A stretch of DNA of 64,000 nt. It comes from Gillisella vitis (lineage in GTDB: Bacteria > Pseudomonadota > Alphaproteobacteria > Rhizobiales > Rhizobiaceae). The position numbers were made by a program, and so were the translations under genes. Positions 45,138-54,525 of the stretch are shown here, in pieces (the stretch's first letter is position 1; the number at the start of each line of letters is the position of its first letter). The notes under the pieces are model-generated. The model saw only the letters and a program-made list of their open reading frames with translations, was not told where the DNA came from and did not search any database. The stretch is taken from assembly GCF_021559775.1 (NCBI RefSeq), contig NZ_CP056047.1, positions 2,046,001 to 2,110,000 on the forward strand, read 5' to 3'.

Positions 45138-46192
45138 GTTTCCTCAGGATCGAAGCGGTCAGCAAGAGTTTCGCGGCCAATACCGTCGTCAAGGAATTCG
45201 ATCTCCCGGTGAATAAAGGCGAGTTCATCTCCTTCCTGGGACCGTCCGGCTGCGGCAAGACAACCGTTCTGCGCATGGTGGCCGGGTTTGAAACGCCCTC
45301 CTCCGGCTCGATTGTCATCGACGGACAGGATGTAACGAAACTGCCGCCCAATCGCCGCCGGATCGGCATGGTCTTCCAGGCCTATGCGCTGTTTCCCAAT
45401 ATGAATGTATTCGACAACGTCGCCTTCGGCCTGAAGATCGCCAAGAAGCCCAAGGCGGAAATCCATAGCCGGGTGATGGAAATGCTGAAGCTGATCCATC
45501 TCGATCATCTGGCAGAACGCTATCCCTACCAGATGTCCGGCGGCCAACAGCAGCGCGTGGCGCTGGCCCGGGCGCTGGCGCCAAAGCCGCAGGTTCTGCT
45601 GCTGGACGAGCCGCTGTCAGCGCTGGATGCCAAGATCCGCGTCTCGCTACGCGAAGAAATCCGCCAGATCCAGCGCCAGCTCGGTATCACCACCGTGTTC
45701 GTGACCCATGACCAGGAAGAGGCTCTGTCGATTTCCGACCGGATCGTGGTGATGAACGGCGGGCGCGCCGACCAGATCGGCACCCCCTCGGAGATCTACA
45801 ATCATCCCCAGACCCGTTTCGTCGCCTCCTTCGTCGGCACGCTCAACTTGATCGAAGCGAAAGTGACGGACACATCCAGCAATACGATCCTGATCGGCGA
45901 CCAGCAGATCAGCCTGAAAAAGCCGCTGGGCAAGGCCAATGGCGAAACCGTCACCGTGGCACTGCGCCCGGAAGCCGGATCGCCTGCCGAAGGCGCCAAG
46001 GGGGATGTTCGGATCAGCGGCAAAGTTACCTCAAGCCATTTTCTCGGCTCGGTGATCCGCACCCGGCTGGATGTCGGCGGCGCCACGCTGTCCTTCGACA
46101 TGTTCAACGATCCGGGCGTTACGCCGGCAGTGATTGGCGAAACTGTCACCCTGAAATTTGCAGGTGACGACCTGATGGTGGTGGCGGATTGA
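45134..46192 (+). CDS. ABC importer ATP-binding protein (PotA/FbpC-like)
   Basis: 352 residues. Walker A GPSGCGKTT (36-44), Q-loop VFQAYALFPNM, signature MSGGQQQRVALARAL, Walker B LLLDEPLSALDAKI and switch His in TVFVTHDQEEAL. A C-terminal TOBE-like domain (about 240-350) is present, as in importers of polyamines, iron and phosphonates. It overlaps the second permease by 4 bp and ends the operon. Confidence 0.95.
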   Translation: MSFLRIEAVSKSFAANTVVKEFDLPVNKGEFISFLGPSGCGKTTVLRMVAGFETPSSGSIVIDGQDVTKLPPNRRRIGMVFQAYALFPNMNVFDNVAFGLKIAKKPKAEIHSRVMEMLKLIHLDHLAERYPYQMSGGQQQRVALARALAPKPQVLLLDEPLSALDAKIRVSLREEIRQIQRQLGITTVFVTHDQEEALSISDRIVVMNGGRADQIGTPSEIYNHPQTRFVASFVGTLNLIEAKVTDTSSNTILIGDQQISLKKPLGKANGETVTVALRPEAGSPAEGAKGDVRISGKVTSSHFLGSVIRTRLDVGGATLSFDMFNDPGVTPAVIGETVTLKFAGDDLMVVAD

Positions 46193-46331
46193 TGATCTTT
46201 CCGCACCATACCCAAAATTGACAGAGCGCAAAAATCCACTCATGAATTGAATTTAAACATGCTAATTCATGTGTTTACGCATTATCAATAGAAATCAAAT
46301 ATAAAGCCTCATCACGTAGGAGGCATCTTAA

Positions 46332-48059
46332 ATGGGACTGTTGTCGTTTGGCTTCGGTGCGGACAATAAAGGCGTTTTGGAAGCCGTCAATCGGTCCCAG
46401 GCCATTATTGAATTTGACCTCGATGGCAATATCCTTGATGCGAATGAAAATTTCTGCAAAGCGATCGGCTATAAAAGATCGGAGATCGTCGGAAAGCACC
46501 ACCGGATTTTTGTCGATCCCGAAGACGTGAAAAATCCAGCCTATGCAGAGTTCTGGGCGAAACTCGGCTCCGGTCAGTTCGATCAAGGGCAGTACAAACG
46601 ATTGACCAAGACCGGGGAATCGATCTGGATCGAAGCCTGTTACAATCCGGTTTTTCGGGGCAAAAAGCCCTACAAGGTCGTGAAAATCGCAACCGACATA
46701 ACGGCTGCGAAGACCAAGACCATGGACAGTGACGGCAAGATCGATGCGCTGATGCGCTCTCAAGCCGTCATTGAATTCACGCCAACCGGCCAGATTCTCA
46801 CAGCAAACGAGAATTTCTGCAAAACATTGGGCTACAGCTTAAGCGAAATCGTCGGCAAGCATCATTCGATGTTCTGCGAACCCGCCTATGCTGCCTCGCC
46901 TGAATACAAGCAATTCTGGCGCAGCCTCGCTGCCGCCGAATATCAGAGCAACGAATTTCTGCGCATCGGCAACGGGGGAAAACACGTTCATATTCAAGCC
47001 ACCTACAATCCAATTTTCGATGAAAAGGGGAAAGTCATTAAGGTTGTGAAATTCGCAACCGATGTGACTGGCCGCGTCAAAGCCATCGACGCCATCGCTG
47101 CCGGTCTGGAACGTCTTTCAAACTGCAATATCCGCATGACAATCGACGAACCGTTCATTCCGACCTTCGACCACCTGCGCAAACACTTCAACATGTCGAT
47201 CAGCAAGTTTCAGGAGACACTTGTACAGGTGCTGACGGAAACGGCATCCGTGGCCGCCAACAGCCGGGAAGTCCAGGAAAGCTCCACGAGTCTCGCCCAA
47301 CGCTCTGAACAACAGGCCGCCGCACTTGAGCAAACCTCAGCCGCATTGGAGGACATTACCACCGTCGTTAATCAATCCAGTGCGAGCACCAAGAACACCA
47401 GAGATCTGGTGCGTGATGCGCGTCAGGCAGCGACCGAGTCCGTGAAAGTCGTCAACTCGACGGTGGACGCGATGAGCCGCATCGAGGGTGCTTCGAAGGA
47501 AATCAGCAACATCATCAGCGTCATCGATGAAATCGCCTTCCAGACCAATCTCCTGGCCTTGAACGCGGGCGTGGAGGCCGCCCGTGCCGGCGAAAGCGGC
47601 AAGGGCTTTGCTGTCGTGGCACAAGAAGTGCGCGAACTGGCCCAGCGTTCCGCCAAGGCCGCCAAGGAAATCTCGGAGCTGATCGGCAAATCCAGCAATG
47701 AAGTAAAAGACGGTGTGCGTTTGGTCGGGGAAACAGGCAGTGCTCTGAACCGGATCGAATCCTTCGTTCAGTCCATCGATGACAATATCGAGGCCATTGC
47801 CACAGCCGCAATAAAGCAATCCACCAGCCTTGGCGAAATCAGTTCCGCAGTGAATGCGCTGGATCAGATGACGCAAAAGAACGCCGGCATGGTCAATACG
47901 ATCAACACCATCAGCGACGCGCTTTCCAGCGGCGCTGCCAAGCTGACAGAACTGGCCAGCCGCTTCCAGCTGAACAGGCGATCAACGATCCGTGGGCCGG
48001 AAAGCTCCGCTGCGATGCGCGAAGGCAGCAGGCGGCAAAACAACCGGTCCGCAGCCTGA
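46332..48059 (+). CDS. soluble chemoreceptor with two PAS domains
   Basis: 575 residues after taggaggc, with no membrane segment. Two PAS domains in tandem (about 15-125 and 137-250) each keep the pattern (A/S)QA(I/V)IEF..G.I..ANENFCK..GY...EIVGKHH. They resemble each other closely, so they arose by duplication. The signalling domain (about 290-540) carries [20 protein letters not shown]. Such receptors sense redox state or bound ligands in the cytoplasm; haem or flavin binding cannot be told. No CheR/CheB tether motif is seen at the C-terminus (NNRSAA). Confidence 0.93.
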   Translation: MGLLSFGFGADNKGVLEAVNRSQAIIEFDLDGNILDANENFCKAIGYKRSEIVGKHHRIFVDPEDVKNPAYAEFWAKLGSGQFDQGQYKRLTKTGESIWIEACYNPVFRGKKPYKVVKIATDITAAKTKTMDSDGKIDALMRSQAVIEFTPTGQILTANENFCKTLGYSLSEIVGKHHSMFCEPAYAASPEYKQFWRSLAAAEYQSNEFLRIGNGGKHVHIQATYNPIFDEKGKVIKVVKFATDVTGRVKAIDAIAAGLERLSNCNIRMTIDEPFIPTFDHLRKHFNMSISKFQETLVQVLTETASVAANSREVQESSTSLAQRSEQQAAALEQTSAALEDITTVVNQSSASTKNTRDLVRDARQAATESVKVVNSTVDAMSRIEGASKEISNIISVIDEIAFQTNLLALNAGVEAARAGESGKGFAVVAQEVRELAQRSAKAAKEISELIGKSSNEVKDGVRLVGETGSALNRIESFVQSIDDNIEAIATAAIKQSTSLGEISSAVNALDQMTQKNAGMVNTINTISDALSSGAAKLTELASRFQLNRRSTIRGPESSAAMREGSRRQNNRSAA

Positions 48060-48215
48060 CTGAAAGACCTTTGAGCCAGCACACCACCTTTCAGCAACAC
48101 ATTGGCGAAAACATCGGCAGTGTGTTTGGTTTTCGGCATTTTTATTTTGCGGTCCGTGAGGCGATAGGCCAATTTTCGCGCATCTTCCAAGCTACGGCTG
48201 AACGAAAGAGTGCCT

Positions 48216-49109
48216 ATGTCTGCCAAGCCAGCCTTGACCACCCCTGCCCTGGCCATCATCGACACGATCAGCGATCCAGGAAAAAGCGACCGCAGCAACG
48301 AGGACAGACTAGGATATAACGAGCAGGCCGCCTTCGTGCTCGACGGCGCAACCGGGCTGGGCGATGACCAGTTCATGGACGGTTACGGTTCCGACGCTGC
48401 CTGGATCGCCCAGTTTGCGGCAAAGCGGCTGACCACGGAACTAACCTGCGACACCAATGTCACCGAGGTGATCCGCGCCATCGCTTTCGACGCCCATGAG
48501 CTTTTTACCGCAGCCGCAGGTGACCAGCCCCGCTACGCCTGGCCGCTGGCGGCTCTTGCCGCCTTGCGGGTAACGCCTGATGGCGCGCAATTCATTGGGC
48601 TTGGCGATAGCGTGCTCTACCTTCTGCATGACGATGGCCGGGTGGAAACCCATATGGCCCTGCCGGATGCATTCGAGCGTGAACAGCAAGCCGCCCGCGC
48701 CCATGTGGAGCGGCTGGGCGGCATCGGCGCAAGCGGCATGGCCCACACAAGCGACACCGAAACATTGGAAAATTTACGCAGCAAACGCGAACAGCAAAAC
48801 ACGCCCGGTGGCAGTGTCTGGTCTCTGGGTCTCATACCCGATACCGCCGATCATCTGGTTCGCACAGCGCTGACCATCGAGACGGGCGCCACCGCGCTAA
48901 TCTGCTCGGATGGGCTGGCCGATCTCGTCAGCCTCTACCAGGCCTATGATCCTGCCGGTCTGGTCAAACGCGCCGCAACCGCCGGATTGAAGGCCCTGGT
49001 CACCGAATTGCGACATCTGGAACGCGAGGTCGATCCAGACGGGCTACAATTTCCACGCTTCAAGCAAAGCGACGACACGACAGCGATCCTCTGCCGGATC
49101 GATCGTTAA
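48216..49109 (+). CDS. PP2C-family serine/threonine phosphatase-like protein
   Basis: 297 residues from the ATG at 48216 (gaaagag upstream). PP2C fold with metal-site acidic residues in SDPGKSDRSNEDRLGY (NED), AFVLDGATGLGDD (DGATG), FIGLGDSVLYLL (GDS), ALICSDGLADLV (SDG) and SDDTTAIL (DD). All five PP2C signature positions look intact, so it is probably catalytic. Its partner kinase is not nearby. It ends 2 bp from the convergent hisC stop, leaving no room for a terminator. Confidence 0.9.
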   Translation: MSAKPALTTPALAIIDTISDPGKSDRSNEDRLGYNEQAAFVLDGATGLGDDQFMDGYGSDAAWIAQFAAKRLTTELTCDTNVTEVIRAIAFDAHELFTAAAGDQPRYAWPLAALAALRVTPDGAQFIGLGDSVLYLLHDDGRVETHMALPDAFEREQQAARAHVERLGGIGASGMAHTSDTETLENLRSKREQQNTPGGSVWSLGLIPDTADHLVRTALTIETGATALICSDGLADLVSLYQAYDPAGLVKRAATAGLKALVTELRHLEREVDPDGLQFPRFKQSDDTTAILCRIDR

Positions 49110-49111
49110 GC

Positions 49112-50170
49112 TTAGTCTAATATCTCTCTCAGAGCCCCAAGCAGCCGGTCGCATTCGGCATCGGTGCCGATGCTGATGCGTAGAAAATCACCGATCCGTG
49201 GCTTTTGAAAATTGCGCACCAGCACGGATTTTTGTCGCAGCGCCAATGTGAGATCCGCACCACTCCGGTCCGAATGCCGGGCAAACACAAAATTGGCTGA
49301 GGATGGCAGGACCTCGAAACCCAACTCCTGAAGACCGAGGGAGAGACGCTCCCGGCTGGCGACAACCAGATCGCGGTGACGCTCGAACCATTCCCGGTCT
49401 TCCCAGGAGGCAACGGCCCCAGCAAGCGCCAGCCGGTCGAGCGGGTAGGAATTGAAACTATCCTTGACCCGCTCCAAGGCCTCGATCAACTCACGTTGTC
49501 CGACAGCAAAACCAACTCGCAATCCGGCAAGGCCCCGCGATTTCGAAAAGGTCTGAACCACCAGCAGGTTCGGATAGGTTTTGACCAGCGGAATGGCGCT
49601 GTCCGCACCGAAATCCACATAAGCCTCATCAATCACTACGACCTGATCGGGATGGTCACGCACGAGAGTTTCAATTTCCACCAAGGAAAGCGCAATGCCC
49701 GTCGGCGCATTGGGATTGGGCAGGATGATCGCCCCACACGGCTGCCGGTAATCCTCAATCCGCACTCGCATGGCATCATCCAAGGCAACCTCCCGGAAAT
49801 CGATACCATAGAGCCGACAATAGGTTGGGTAGAAACTATAGCTGACATCCGGAAACAGCAGCGGCTTATCGTGATTCAACAGGGCCTGAAACGTGTGCGC
49901 CAAGACCTCATCGGAACCATTACCGACAAACACCTCGCCCGGGTCGAGATTGTGGCTCTTGGCAATAGCATGGCGAAGCGGCAGACCGGTCGGGTCGGGA
50001 TAAAGCCGAAGCGTGTCATCCACCGCGTCTCGCATCGCGGCAATCGCATGCGGCGAAGGACCGTAAGGGCTTTCATTGGTGTTCAGCTTGACCAGATCGC
50101 TGATGGCGGGTTGTTCGCCCGCCACATAAGGCATCAGGGATCGAACGATCGGGCTCCAGAATCTGCTCAT
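49112..50170 (-). CDS. hisC: histidinol-phosphate / aromatic aminotransferase
   Basis: 352 residues from the ATG at 50170 (ggaga upstream). PLP-dependent fold type I enzyme with [71 protein letters not shown] and the PLP lysine in [14 protein letters not shown]. HisC makes histidinol phosphate from imidazole acetol phosphate. Rhizobia often have more than one copy, some acting on aromatic amino acids; there are no other his genes here. Confidence 0.93.
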   Translation of the reverse strand: MSRFWSPIVRSLMPYVAGEQPAISDLVKLNTNESPYGPSPHAIAAMRDAVDDTLRLYPDPTGLPLRHAIAKSHNLDPGEVFVGNGSDEVLAHTFQALLNHDKPLLFPDVSYSFYPTYCRLYGIDFREVALDDAMRVRIEDYRQPCGAIILPNPNAPTGIALSLVEIETLVRDHPDQVVVIDEAYVDFGADSAIPLVKTYPNLLVVQTFSKSRGLAGLRVGFAVGQRELIEALERVKDSFNSYPLDRLALAGAVASWEDREWFERHRDLVVASRERLSLGLQELGFEVLPSSANFVFARHSDRSGADLTLALRQKSVLVRNFQKPRIGDFLRISIGTDAECDRLLGALREILD

Positions 50171-50480
50171 GGAAATTCTCCACGGATAGAAGGAAGAATA
50201 GAGTGCGGCGGCAATCAATTTTCATTTTTGATATCTCAGGCGGAGATTGATGCCAAGGCACCGGAGATGCTGATGCATCATACCGCTTTCGGCATTGCCG
50301 CCGGTTCGAATGCCGCAAGAAAAACACTATTCACCAGGTTCAATGGCGACTGCGCTCACAGCCCAAAAGCTTAAGCCAAAATGATCCCCTCTCGCGGGGT
50401 TTGACTTTTTTTGATAGTATGTCTTATATAATCTTCATACAAAACAAGTAATATAAACCCATTAAAAAATGGGGGTAGCC
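50171..50480. other. divergent intergenic region between hisC and the LuxR gene
   Basis: 310 bp. The right part (50400-50470) is AT-rich and contains the LuxR-gene promoter. No extra gene is seen. Confidence 0.5.
50401..50432 (+). promoter_or_regulatory. candidate promoter of the LuxR-type gene
   Basis: TTGACT (50401-50406) and TATATA (50425-50430) with an 18-bp spacer, about 50 bp before the start codon. No convincing lux-box-like dyad overlaps it. Confidence 0.55.
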
Positions 50481-51224
50481 ATGACTAAAGACATGACATC
50501 GCCAAACCTTGATAAAACTCTATCATTTCTATCTCAAATAAAGCAAAAAGACACAGTCAAAAATCTTGTAGATTTAACAAAACATGCGACAAGCCGATAC
50601 GGTGTTAAAAATATCGTTATAGGATTTCCACCAGAAATCGGAATGCTACCCAGCCAGCAAATGCAGGGTATTTTACTTGCAGACTGGCCTGACGAATGGT
50701 CGCATCTTTATTTTCGCGACAACCTGGCATTTCAAGACCCTGCCATCCGACAGATCGTCAAATCGGAACCCTCCTTTGTCTGGTCGGATTTTTCCAAAAC
50801 ATTACCCATAAGCCGTGACGAAAAATGGCTGATGGATCAGGCCAAGGAGTTTTTTGTCAGCAATGGCTTCACCCTGCCCATCCTATCCTTGGATGGACGC
50901 CGCGCTGGCGTCACATTCGCCGGCAGCGACATCGATGATTCACCCCAGGCAAGAACCGGCATGGCGCTGATCGCAAGCCTCGTCTTCGCACGCGCGCTAG
51001 AACTATATGGCGCAAACCAGAAACAGACCACTCGACTGACCCCGAGGGAACGGGAAGTCATCGGCTGGATTGCCAATGGCAAGACGGATTGGGAAATCAG
51101 CGTGATTTTCGGAGTCTCCGAAAAGGCCGTGACCAAGCATGTTGGCAATATCATGATGAAACTCGGCGCCGTCAGCAGATCACACGCCATTGCAGAAGCC
51201 TTCCGGCAAAAATTGATATGCTGA
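50481..51224 (+). CDS. LuxR-family regulator with autoinducer-binding domain (LuxR solo)
   Basis: 247 residues from the ATG at 50481, after tgggggta. Residues about 20-165 form an autoinducer-binding domain. It keeps Trp73 and Tyr77 (WSHLY), Asp86-Pro87 (QDP) and Trp101 (FVWSD), positions that bind acyl-homoserine lactones in TraR-type proteins. The C-terminal GerE helix-turn-helix (about 181-245) is LTPREREVIGWIANGKTDWE plus SEKAVTKHVGNIMMKL. No luxI-type synthase lies in the window, so it would respond to signals made elsewhere or by other cells. The gene and its flanks are AT-rich. Confidence 0.92.
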   Translation: MTKDMTSPNLDKTLSFLSQIKQKDTVKNLVDLTKHATSRYGVKNIVIGFPPEIGMLPSQQMQGILLADWPDEWSHLYFRDNLAFQDPAIRQIVKSEPSFVWSDFSKTLPISRDEKWLMDQAKEFFVSNGFTLPILSLDGRRAGVTFAGSDIDDSPQARTGMALIASLVFARALELYGANQKQTTRLTPREREVIGWIANGKTDWEISVIFGVSEKAVTKHVGNIMMKLGAVSRSHAIAEAFRQKLIC

Positions 51225-51538
51225 AATCTGTCAAGGTGGCTTTTCCTCTACTACGTGGATTTCAAATTTTTTGTAATATTTAAAATTTTCAATACTTACG
51301 CCAAAATCAACCGTTCAAATGATTAAAACGCTGATTAAAAAATTCCACCTAAGTTTTTCAACACATAAAATACCGATAATTGATTAGCAAGCTCAAAAAA
51401 TAAACACAATTTACAATATTACGTCTTAAAATAAGACGGACAGCCGACAATATTCTCTCATTTTTTGACCATCGATCATATTGTAAAACACAGATCGAAA
51501 CATGAGATAATTTCCGCTGTAATGTATTGAGATAGCCA
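51225..51538. other. AT-rich intergenic region between the LuxR and XRE genes
   Basis: 314 bp, strongly AT-rich with short scattered dyads such as attacgtcttaaaataagacg. No ORF with coding character is seen. It holds the XRE-gene promoter. Confidence 0.5.
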
Positions 51539-51943
51539 ATGACATTGCTCAAAAAAACACCAGACGTGCACGATTATAACATTCTGGCGGGTGAACGTTT
51601 GAAAAGCGCCCGCAAGAATAAAGGGATGAGCCAAGCCGACGTTGCAAGAAAACTGGGCGTGACATTCCAACAGCTGCATAAATATGAAAAAGGCATCAAC
51701 GGCATGAGCGCCAGCAGACTTGCCGCTGCAGCCACTCTCTTGGGAATGGACCCCGATTTTTTCTATACAGCCGATAGTGCCGTGGCACCGTCCAAGGATA
51801 CCTCAAGCGAGCTGACAGATCTGGTGAAAGCGACATCGCGTTCAGACGCGCTTGAACTCAACACATGTTTCGCCAGCATTAAAAACTCCAATACACGCAA
51901 AATCATTATTTCCATTATCGAGCAGATTGCATCTGCCCGTTAG
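51539..51943 (+). CDS. XRE-family regulator (PraR-like)
   Basis: 134 residues. A Cro/C1-type helix-turn-helix (about 17-72) with RLKSARKNKGMSQADVARK and GVTFQQLHKYEKGINGMSAS. The size, the FQQLHKYEKG core and the helical C-terminal part resemble PraR-type rhizobial regulators, which repress quorum-sensing and biofilm genes. No ribosome binding site is obvious before the ATG. Its position right after a LuxR solo makes a link to quorum sensing plausible, but this is inference. Confidence 0.85.
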   Translation: MTLLKKTPDVHDYNILAGERLKSARKNKGMSQADVARKLGVTFQQLHKYEKGINGMSASRLAAAATLLGMDPDFFYTADSAVAPSKDTSSELTDLVKATSRSDALELNTCFASIKNSNTRKIIISIIEQIASAR

Positions 51944-52283
51944 AGCTAGTCCGGCACGGCGGCAAAGTCCGCGCACCTCCAAGCTCCTTAAGCCGGTAAA
52001 ATACCAGGCCTAACCTCTCCATAATCCCCATCACCTGCGATCACAGGCCTGAATTTTGATGGCAGCGCCGAGGCCTGAGCACCGTCCATTTTCTGGTCCA
52101 TCGCTTGGGCAAAGCAGCCCCCTTCCCACGAAATTGCAGTATCAAAAATTTCAACCAAATATATCGATCAAAATTTGAACAGTATTTTCCTGAATATGGA
52201 AATTAATTGATCAAATAACGAATTAGTTCATATCAGTTTTACAATATAACTAATTCTAGTCTTTTGTAATCGAGGTATTTCAG
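51944..52283. other. intergenic region with inverted repeat upstream of the acyltransferase gene
   Basis: 340 bp. The left half is GC-normal and featureless; the right half is AT-rich. Arms gaattagtt (52220-52228) and aactaattc (52248-52256) form a perfect 9-bp inverted repeat 28 bp before the start codon, a possible operator or leader hairpin. Confidence 0.55.
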
Positions 52284-53453
52284 ATGAAGTCGATTGGTTC
52301 TGTCTTGGATGAGCATCGAGGCATCGGTCCGGGATTTGATTTTCTGCGAATTTTCCTGGCAGTCATGGTTTTACTCGACCATTCGTTCCTGATTGCCGAA
52401 GGTGAAAAATATCAATTTTCGCAGCCCGGAATCACGGTCTTGCAGGCTGCTATCCTGCCAATGTTTTTTGCGCTGAGCGGCTTTCTGATTACCGGCAGCG
52501 CCATCCGCCTTCGCCTGAAGGACTTCCTGCTCAATCGCGGCATCAGGATCGTGCCCGCTCTTGCGGTCGACATTGTGTTTGCTGCCCTGATCCTCGGTCC
52601 ACTGTTTACCACGGTCAGCCTGCCGACCTATTTTCAGTCCTATGAATTCTGGGCCTATTTCGCCAATATATTTGGCGTTATCCATTATGTCCTACCGGGC
52701 GTCTTCGAGCACAATCCGTTTCCATCGACCGTGAATGGCTCTCTCTGGACCGTTCCCTATGAGATCGGTTGCTATGCCATCATGTCTGCGCTGATCATTT
52801 TTGGCTTTCTAAAGCGCCCTATGATGGCACTGGTGGCGACGGCATGTGTCGCCGTGATCATCATCGCCCTGAAGGTCGAAAACATCAGCCCCTCGAGCAT
52901 GGGCGGTCTTTTTGCACCCGAAAGCTCCGGCTACACCCTGCTTAACCACTTTATCGGCCTGCGCGGCCTGATGCTCTATGTCAATTTCATGCTGGGATCG
53001 GTGTTCTTCCTGTTCCGCCGCTTCATTCCAAAACACTGGGTGCTGGCGGCAATCTCCTGCATCGTGCCGATTGCCACCTCTTTCGCTCTTCCTGACGTCA
53101 GCGGCAGTACGCTCTGCACTATTTTTGCGCCGATGCTGGTCTATCTCACCGTCTATGTCGGAATGCTGCGCATTCCACCCATTCCGATTTACCATCGGGG
53201 AGACTATTCCTACGGAATCTATCTCTATGGATATCCCTTTCAGCAGGCCCTCGTCAGCCTGTTTCCGAAACTGACATCCCCATGGCTGCACTTTGCCATA
53301 TCCCTTCCCATCGCAACCGTGATTGCCATGGGTTCCTGGCATTTCATTGAAAAACCGATCCTGCGGCTAAGGAAGAAATTCAGCTTCACGGCCCAGAAGG
53401 GTGAAGAGAAGGAAGTTTTGCCACAGGCTGCTGCCGTTACACGATCAGCGTGA
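52284..53453 (+). CDS. membrane acyltransferase (OafA/YrhL, acyltransferase 3 family)
   Basis: 389 residues with about ten hydrophobic segments, after cgaggt. Family marks include GPGFDFLRIFLAVMVLLDHSFL near the N-terminus (the conserved R/H motifs of acyltransferase 3), GITVLQAAILPMFFALSGFLITG, and the C-terminal FIEKPILRLRKKF. These enzymes O-acetylate or acylate surface polysaccharides, Nod factors or lipids. The substrate is unknown; no polysaccharide genes are adjacent. Confidence 0.9.
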   Translation: MKSIGSVLDEHRGIGPGFDFLRIFLAVMVLLDHSFLIAEGEKYQFSQPGITVLQAAILPMFFALSGFLITGSAIRLRLKDFLLNRGIRIVPALAVDIVFAALILGPLFTTVSLPTYFQSYEFWAYFANIFGVIHYVLPGVFEHNPFPSTVNGSLWTVPYEIGCYAIMSALIIFGFLKRPMMALVATACVAVIIIALKVENISPSSMGGLFAPESSGYTLLNHFIGLRGLMLYVNFMLGSVFFLFRRFIPKHWVLAAISCIVPIATSFALPDVSGSTLCTIFAPMLVYLTVYVGMLRIPPIPIYHRGDYSYGIYLYGYPFQQALVSLFPKLTSPWLHFAISLPIATVIAMGSWHFIEKPILRLRKKFSFTAQKGEEKEVLPQAAAVTRSA

Positions 53454-53454
53454 C

Positions 53455-53493
53455 ATAAAAGCATTTCTGCGATCCACCCCATCGCAGAAATGC
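53455..53493 (-). terminator. terminator between the acyltransferase and GNAT genes
   Basis: Perfect 13-bp arms gcatttctgcgat (53461-53473) and atcgcagaaatgc (53481-53493). On the minus strand it is followed by ttttatg, 5 bp past the GNAT stop; it may also slow plus-strand transcripts. Confidence 0.8.
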
Positions 53494-53497
53494 ACCC

Positions 53498-53980
53498 TCA
53501 AACAGGCTTATGCGCATCAGCCTCGATACGATACACCTTGCAAATTGTCACTTCTGAAGAGCGATAGGTCCGAAAACCCATTGCCTCATAGTAAGCCAAG
53601 CCTGCTTCGTTATCGGCACCGATCGCGGCTTCAATATTATCCAACGGAAAACTCTTTGCGGCCTGCAATGTTGCGCGGAACAGGGCCGAGCCAATGCCTC
53701 GTCTGGCCGCAAGCGGACTGATATGCGTGCCGATGATCCCCCACCCCTCTGGCGTGCCATAAGGATTATCCACAGTCGCAAATCGTAGTGACTGAAAGCC
53801 GAAAATACGGCCCTCATCATCCTGCGCGACTGAGCACTCAATACGGTCCTTGTGCTCAATATAGTTCGCCAGCACCAATTGCGGATCACCAGCACTTTTG
53901 CGCAAGCCTGCTGCAAAAATCTCGTTCAGGGCATCGCTCATCCCTTGTGCATCAAGAGAGGTCGAAGGTCTGATTAACAT
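53498..53980 (-). CDS. GNAT-family N-acetyltransferase
   Basis: 160 residues from the ATG at 53980 (ggagaac upstream); a start eight codons earlier is possible. GNAT fold with the acetyl-CoA loop in HISPLAARRGIGSALFRATL (R-R-G-I-G) and the C-terminal NEAGLAYYEAMGFRTYRS. Resembles phosphinothricin- or amino-acid-type acetyltransferases; substrate not predictable. It is transcribed toward the acyltransferase gene. Confidence 0.88.
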   Translation of the reverse strand: MLIRPSTSLDAQGMSDALNEIFAAGLRKSAGDPQLVLANYIEHKDRIECSVAQDDEGRIFGFQSLRFATVDNPYGTPEGWGIIGTHISPLAARRGIGSALFRATLQAAKSFPLDNIEAAIGADNEAGLAYYEAMGFRTYRSSEVTICKVYRIEADAHKPV

Positions 53981-54066
53981 TGTCAACTGTTCTCCAAATA
54001 TCACAGGGACACGACAATACTGCTTCTACCTTTGGAGCCAAGCTGCAACCACACGGCAAGATCAAA

Positions 54067-54447
54067 TCAAGCTTGGGTTTCAACCAGATTTGGGTCCTGC
54101 TCATCCAGCGTGGTCAAAAGCTCCGAGAGCAATGTACGGCTTTGCACCAGCTTATCGACACGCTGGTCAACAAGCGCAACATGCTGGCGCAGGATTGACC
54201 GAAGCTCGTCGCAAGGCTCAAACTCAGCGCGGGCATCAAAGGCGCATGGCAAAAACTGCAAAATCACAGGAAGCGTCATGCCGGCAGCCCCAAGCAGCTT
54301 GATGCGCTCGATAACATTTTTCTCCGCTTGCCCATAGTCGCGATATCCGCTGGCCGTTCGTGTGGGTGTCAACAACCCTTCCGCCTCGTAATAACGCAGC
54401 ATGCGTATGCTCGTGCCCGTCTGCCGGGCAAATTCGCCAATTTTCAT
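54067..54447 (-). CDS. MerR-family transcriptional regulator
   Basis: 126 residues from the ATG at 54447 (agagga upstream); the frame is open upstream over its own promoter. N-terminal winged helix MKIGEFARQTGTSIRMLRYY with GYRDYG, then a dimerisation helix (about 75-115: ELRSILRQHVALVDQRVDKL). There is no cysteine-rich metal-binding tail; the two Cys in PCAFDARAEFEPCDEL could be a sensor but are unproven. It is divergent from a class IV aminotransferase gene, across an operator with the MerR-type 19-bp spacer. Confidence 0.9.
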   Translation of the reverse strand: MKIGEFARQTGTSIRMLRYYEAEGLLTPTRTASGYRDYGQAEKNVIERIKLLGAAGMTLPVILQFLPCAFDARAEFEPCDELRSILRQHVALVDQRVDKLVQSRTLLSELLTTLDEQDPNLVETQA

Positions 54448-54455
54448 AAATCCTC

Positions 54456-54486
54456 TTGACCCTGACAGTGCTGTCACAGTGTAGAG
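54456..54486 (+). promoter_or_regulatory. MerR-type promoter/operator driving the class IV aminotransferase gene
   Basis: TTGACC (54456-54461) and GTAGAG (54481-54486) are 19 bp apart, and the perfect dyad TGACAG-TG-CTGTCA (54463-54476) fills the spacer. Overlong spacers with a dyad in the middle are the hallmark of promoters that MerR proteins activate by DNA twisting. The -10 match is poor, as expected for an activator-dependent promoter. Confidence 0.8.
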
Positions 54487-54525
54487 CCAATGCTCACCAA
54501 TGTGAACCCACACAGGAGCATCACC

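Noticed and set aside
50401-50480. lux-box upstream of the LuxR gene
   Set aside because: No dyad of about 18-20 bp with the usual ends is visible near the promoter.
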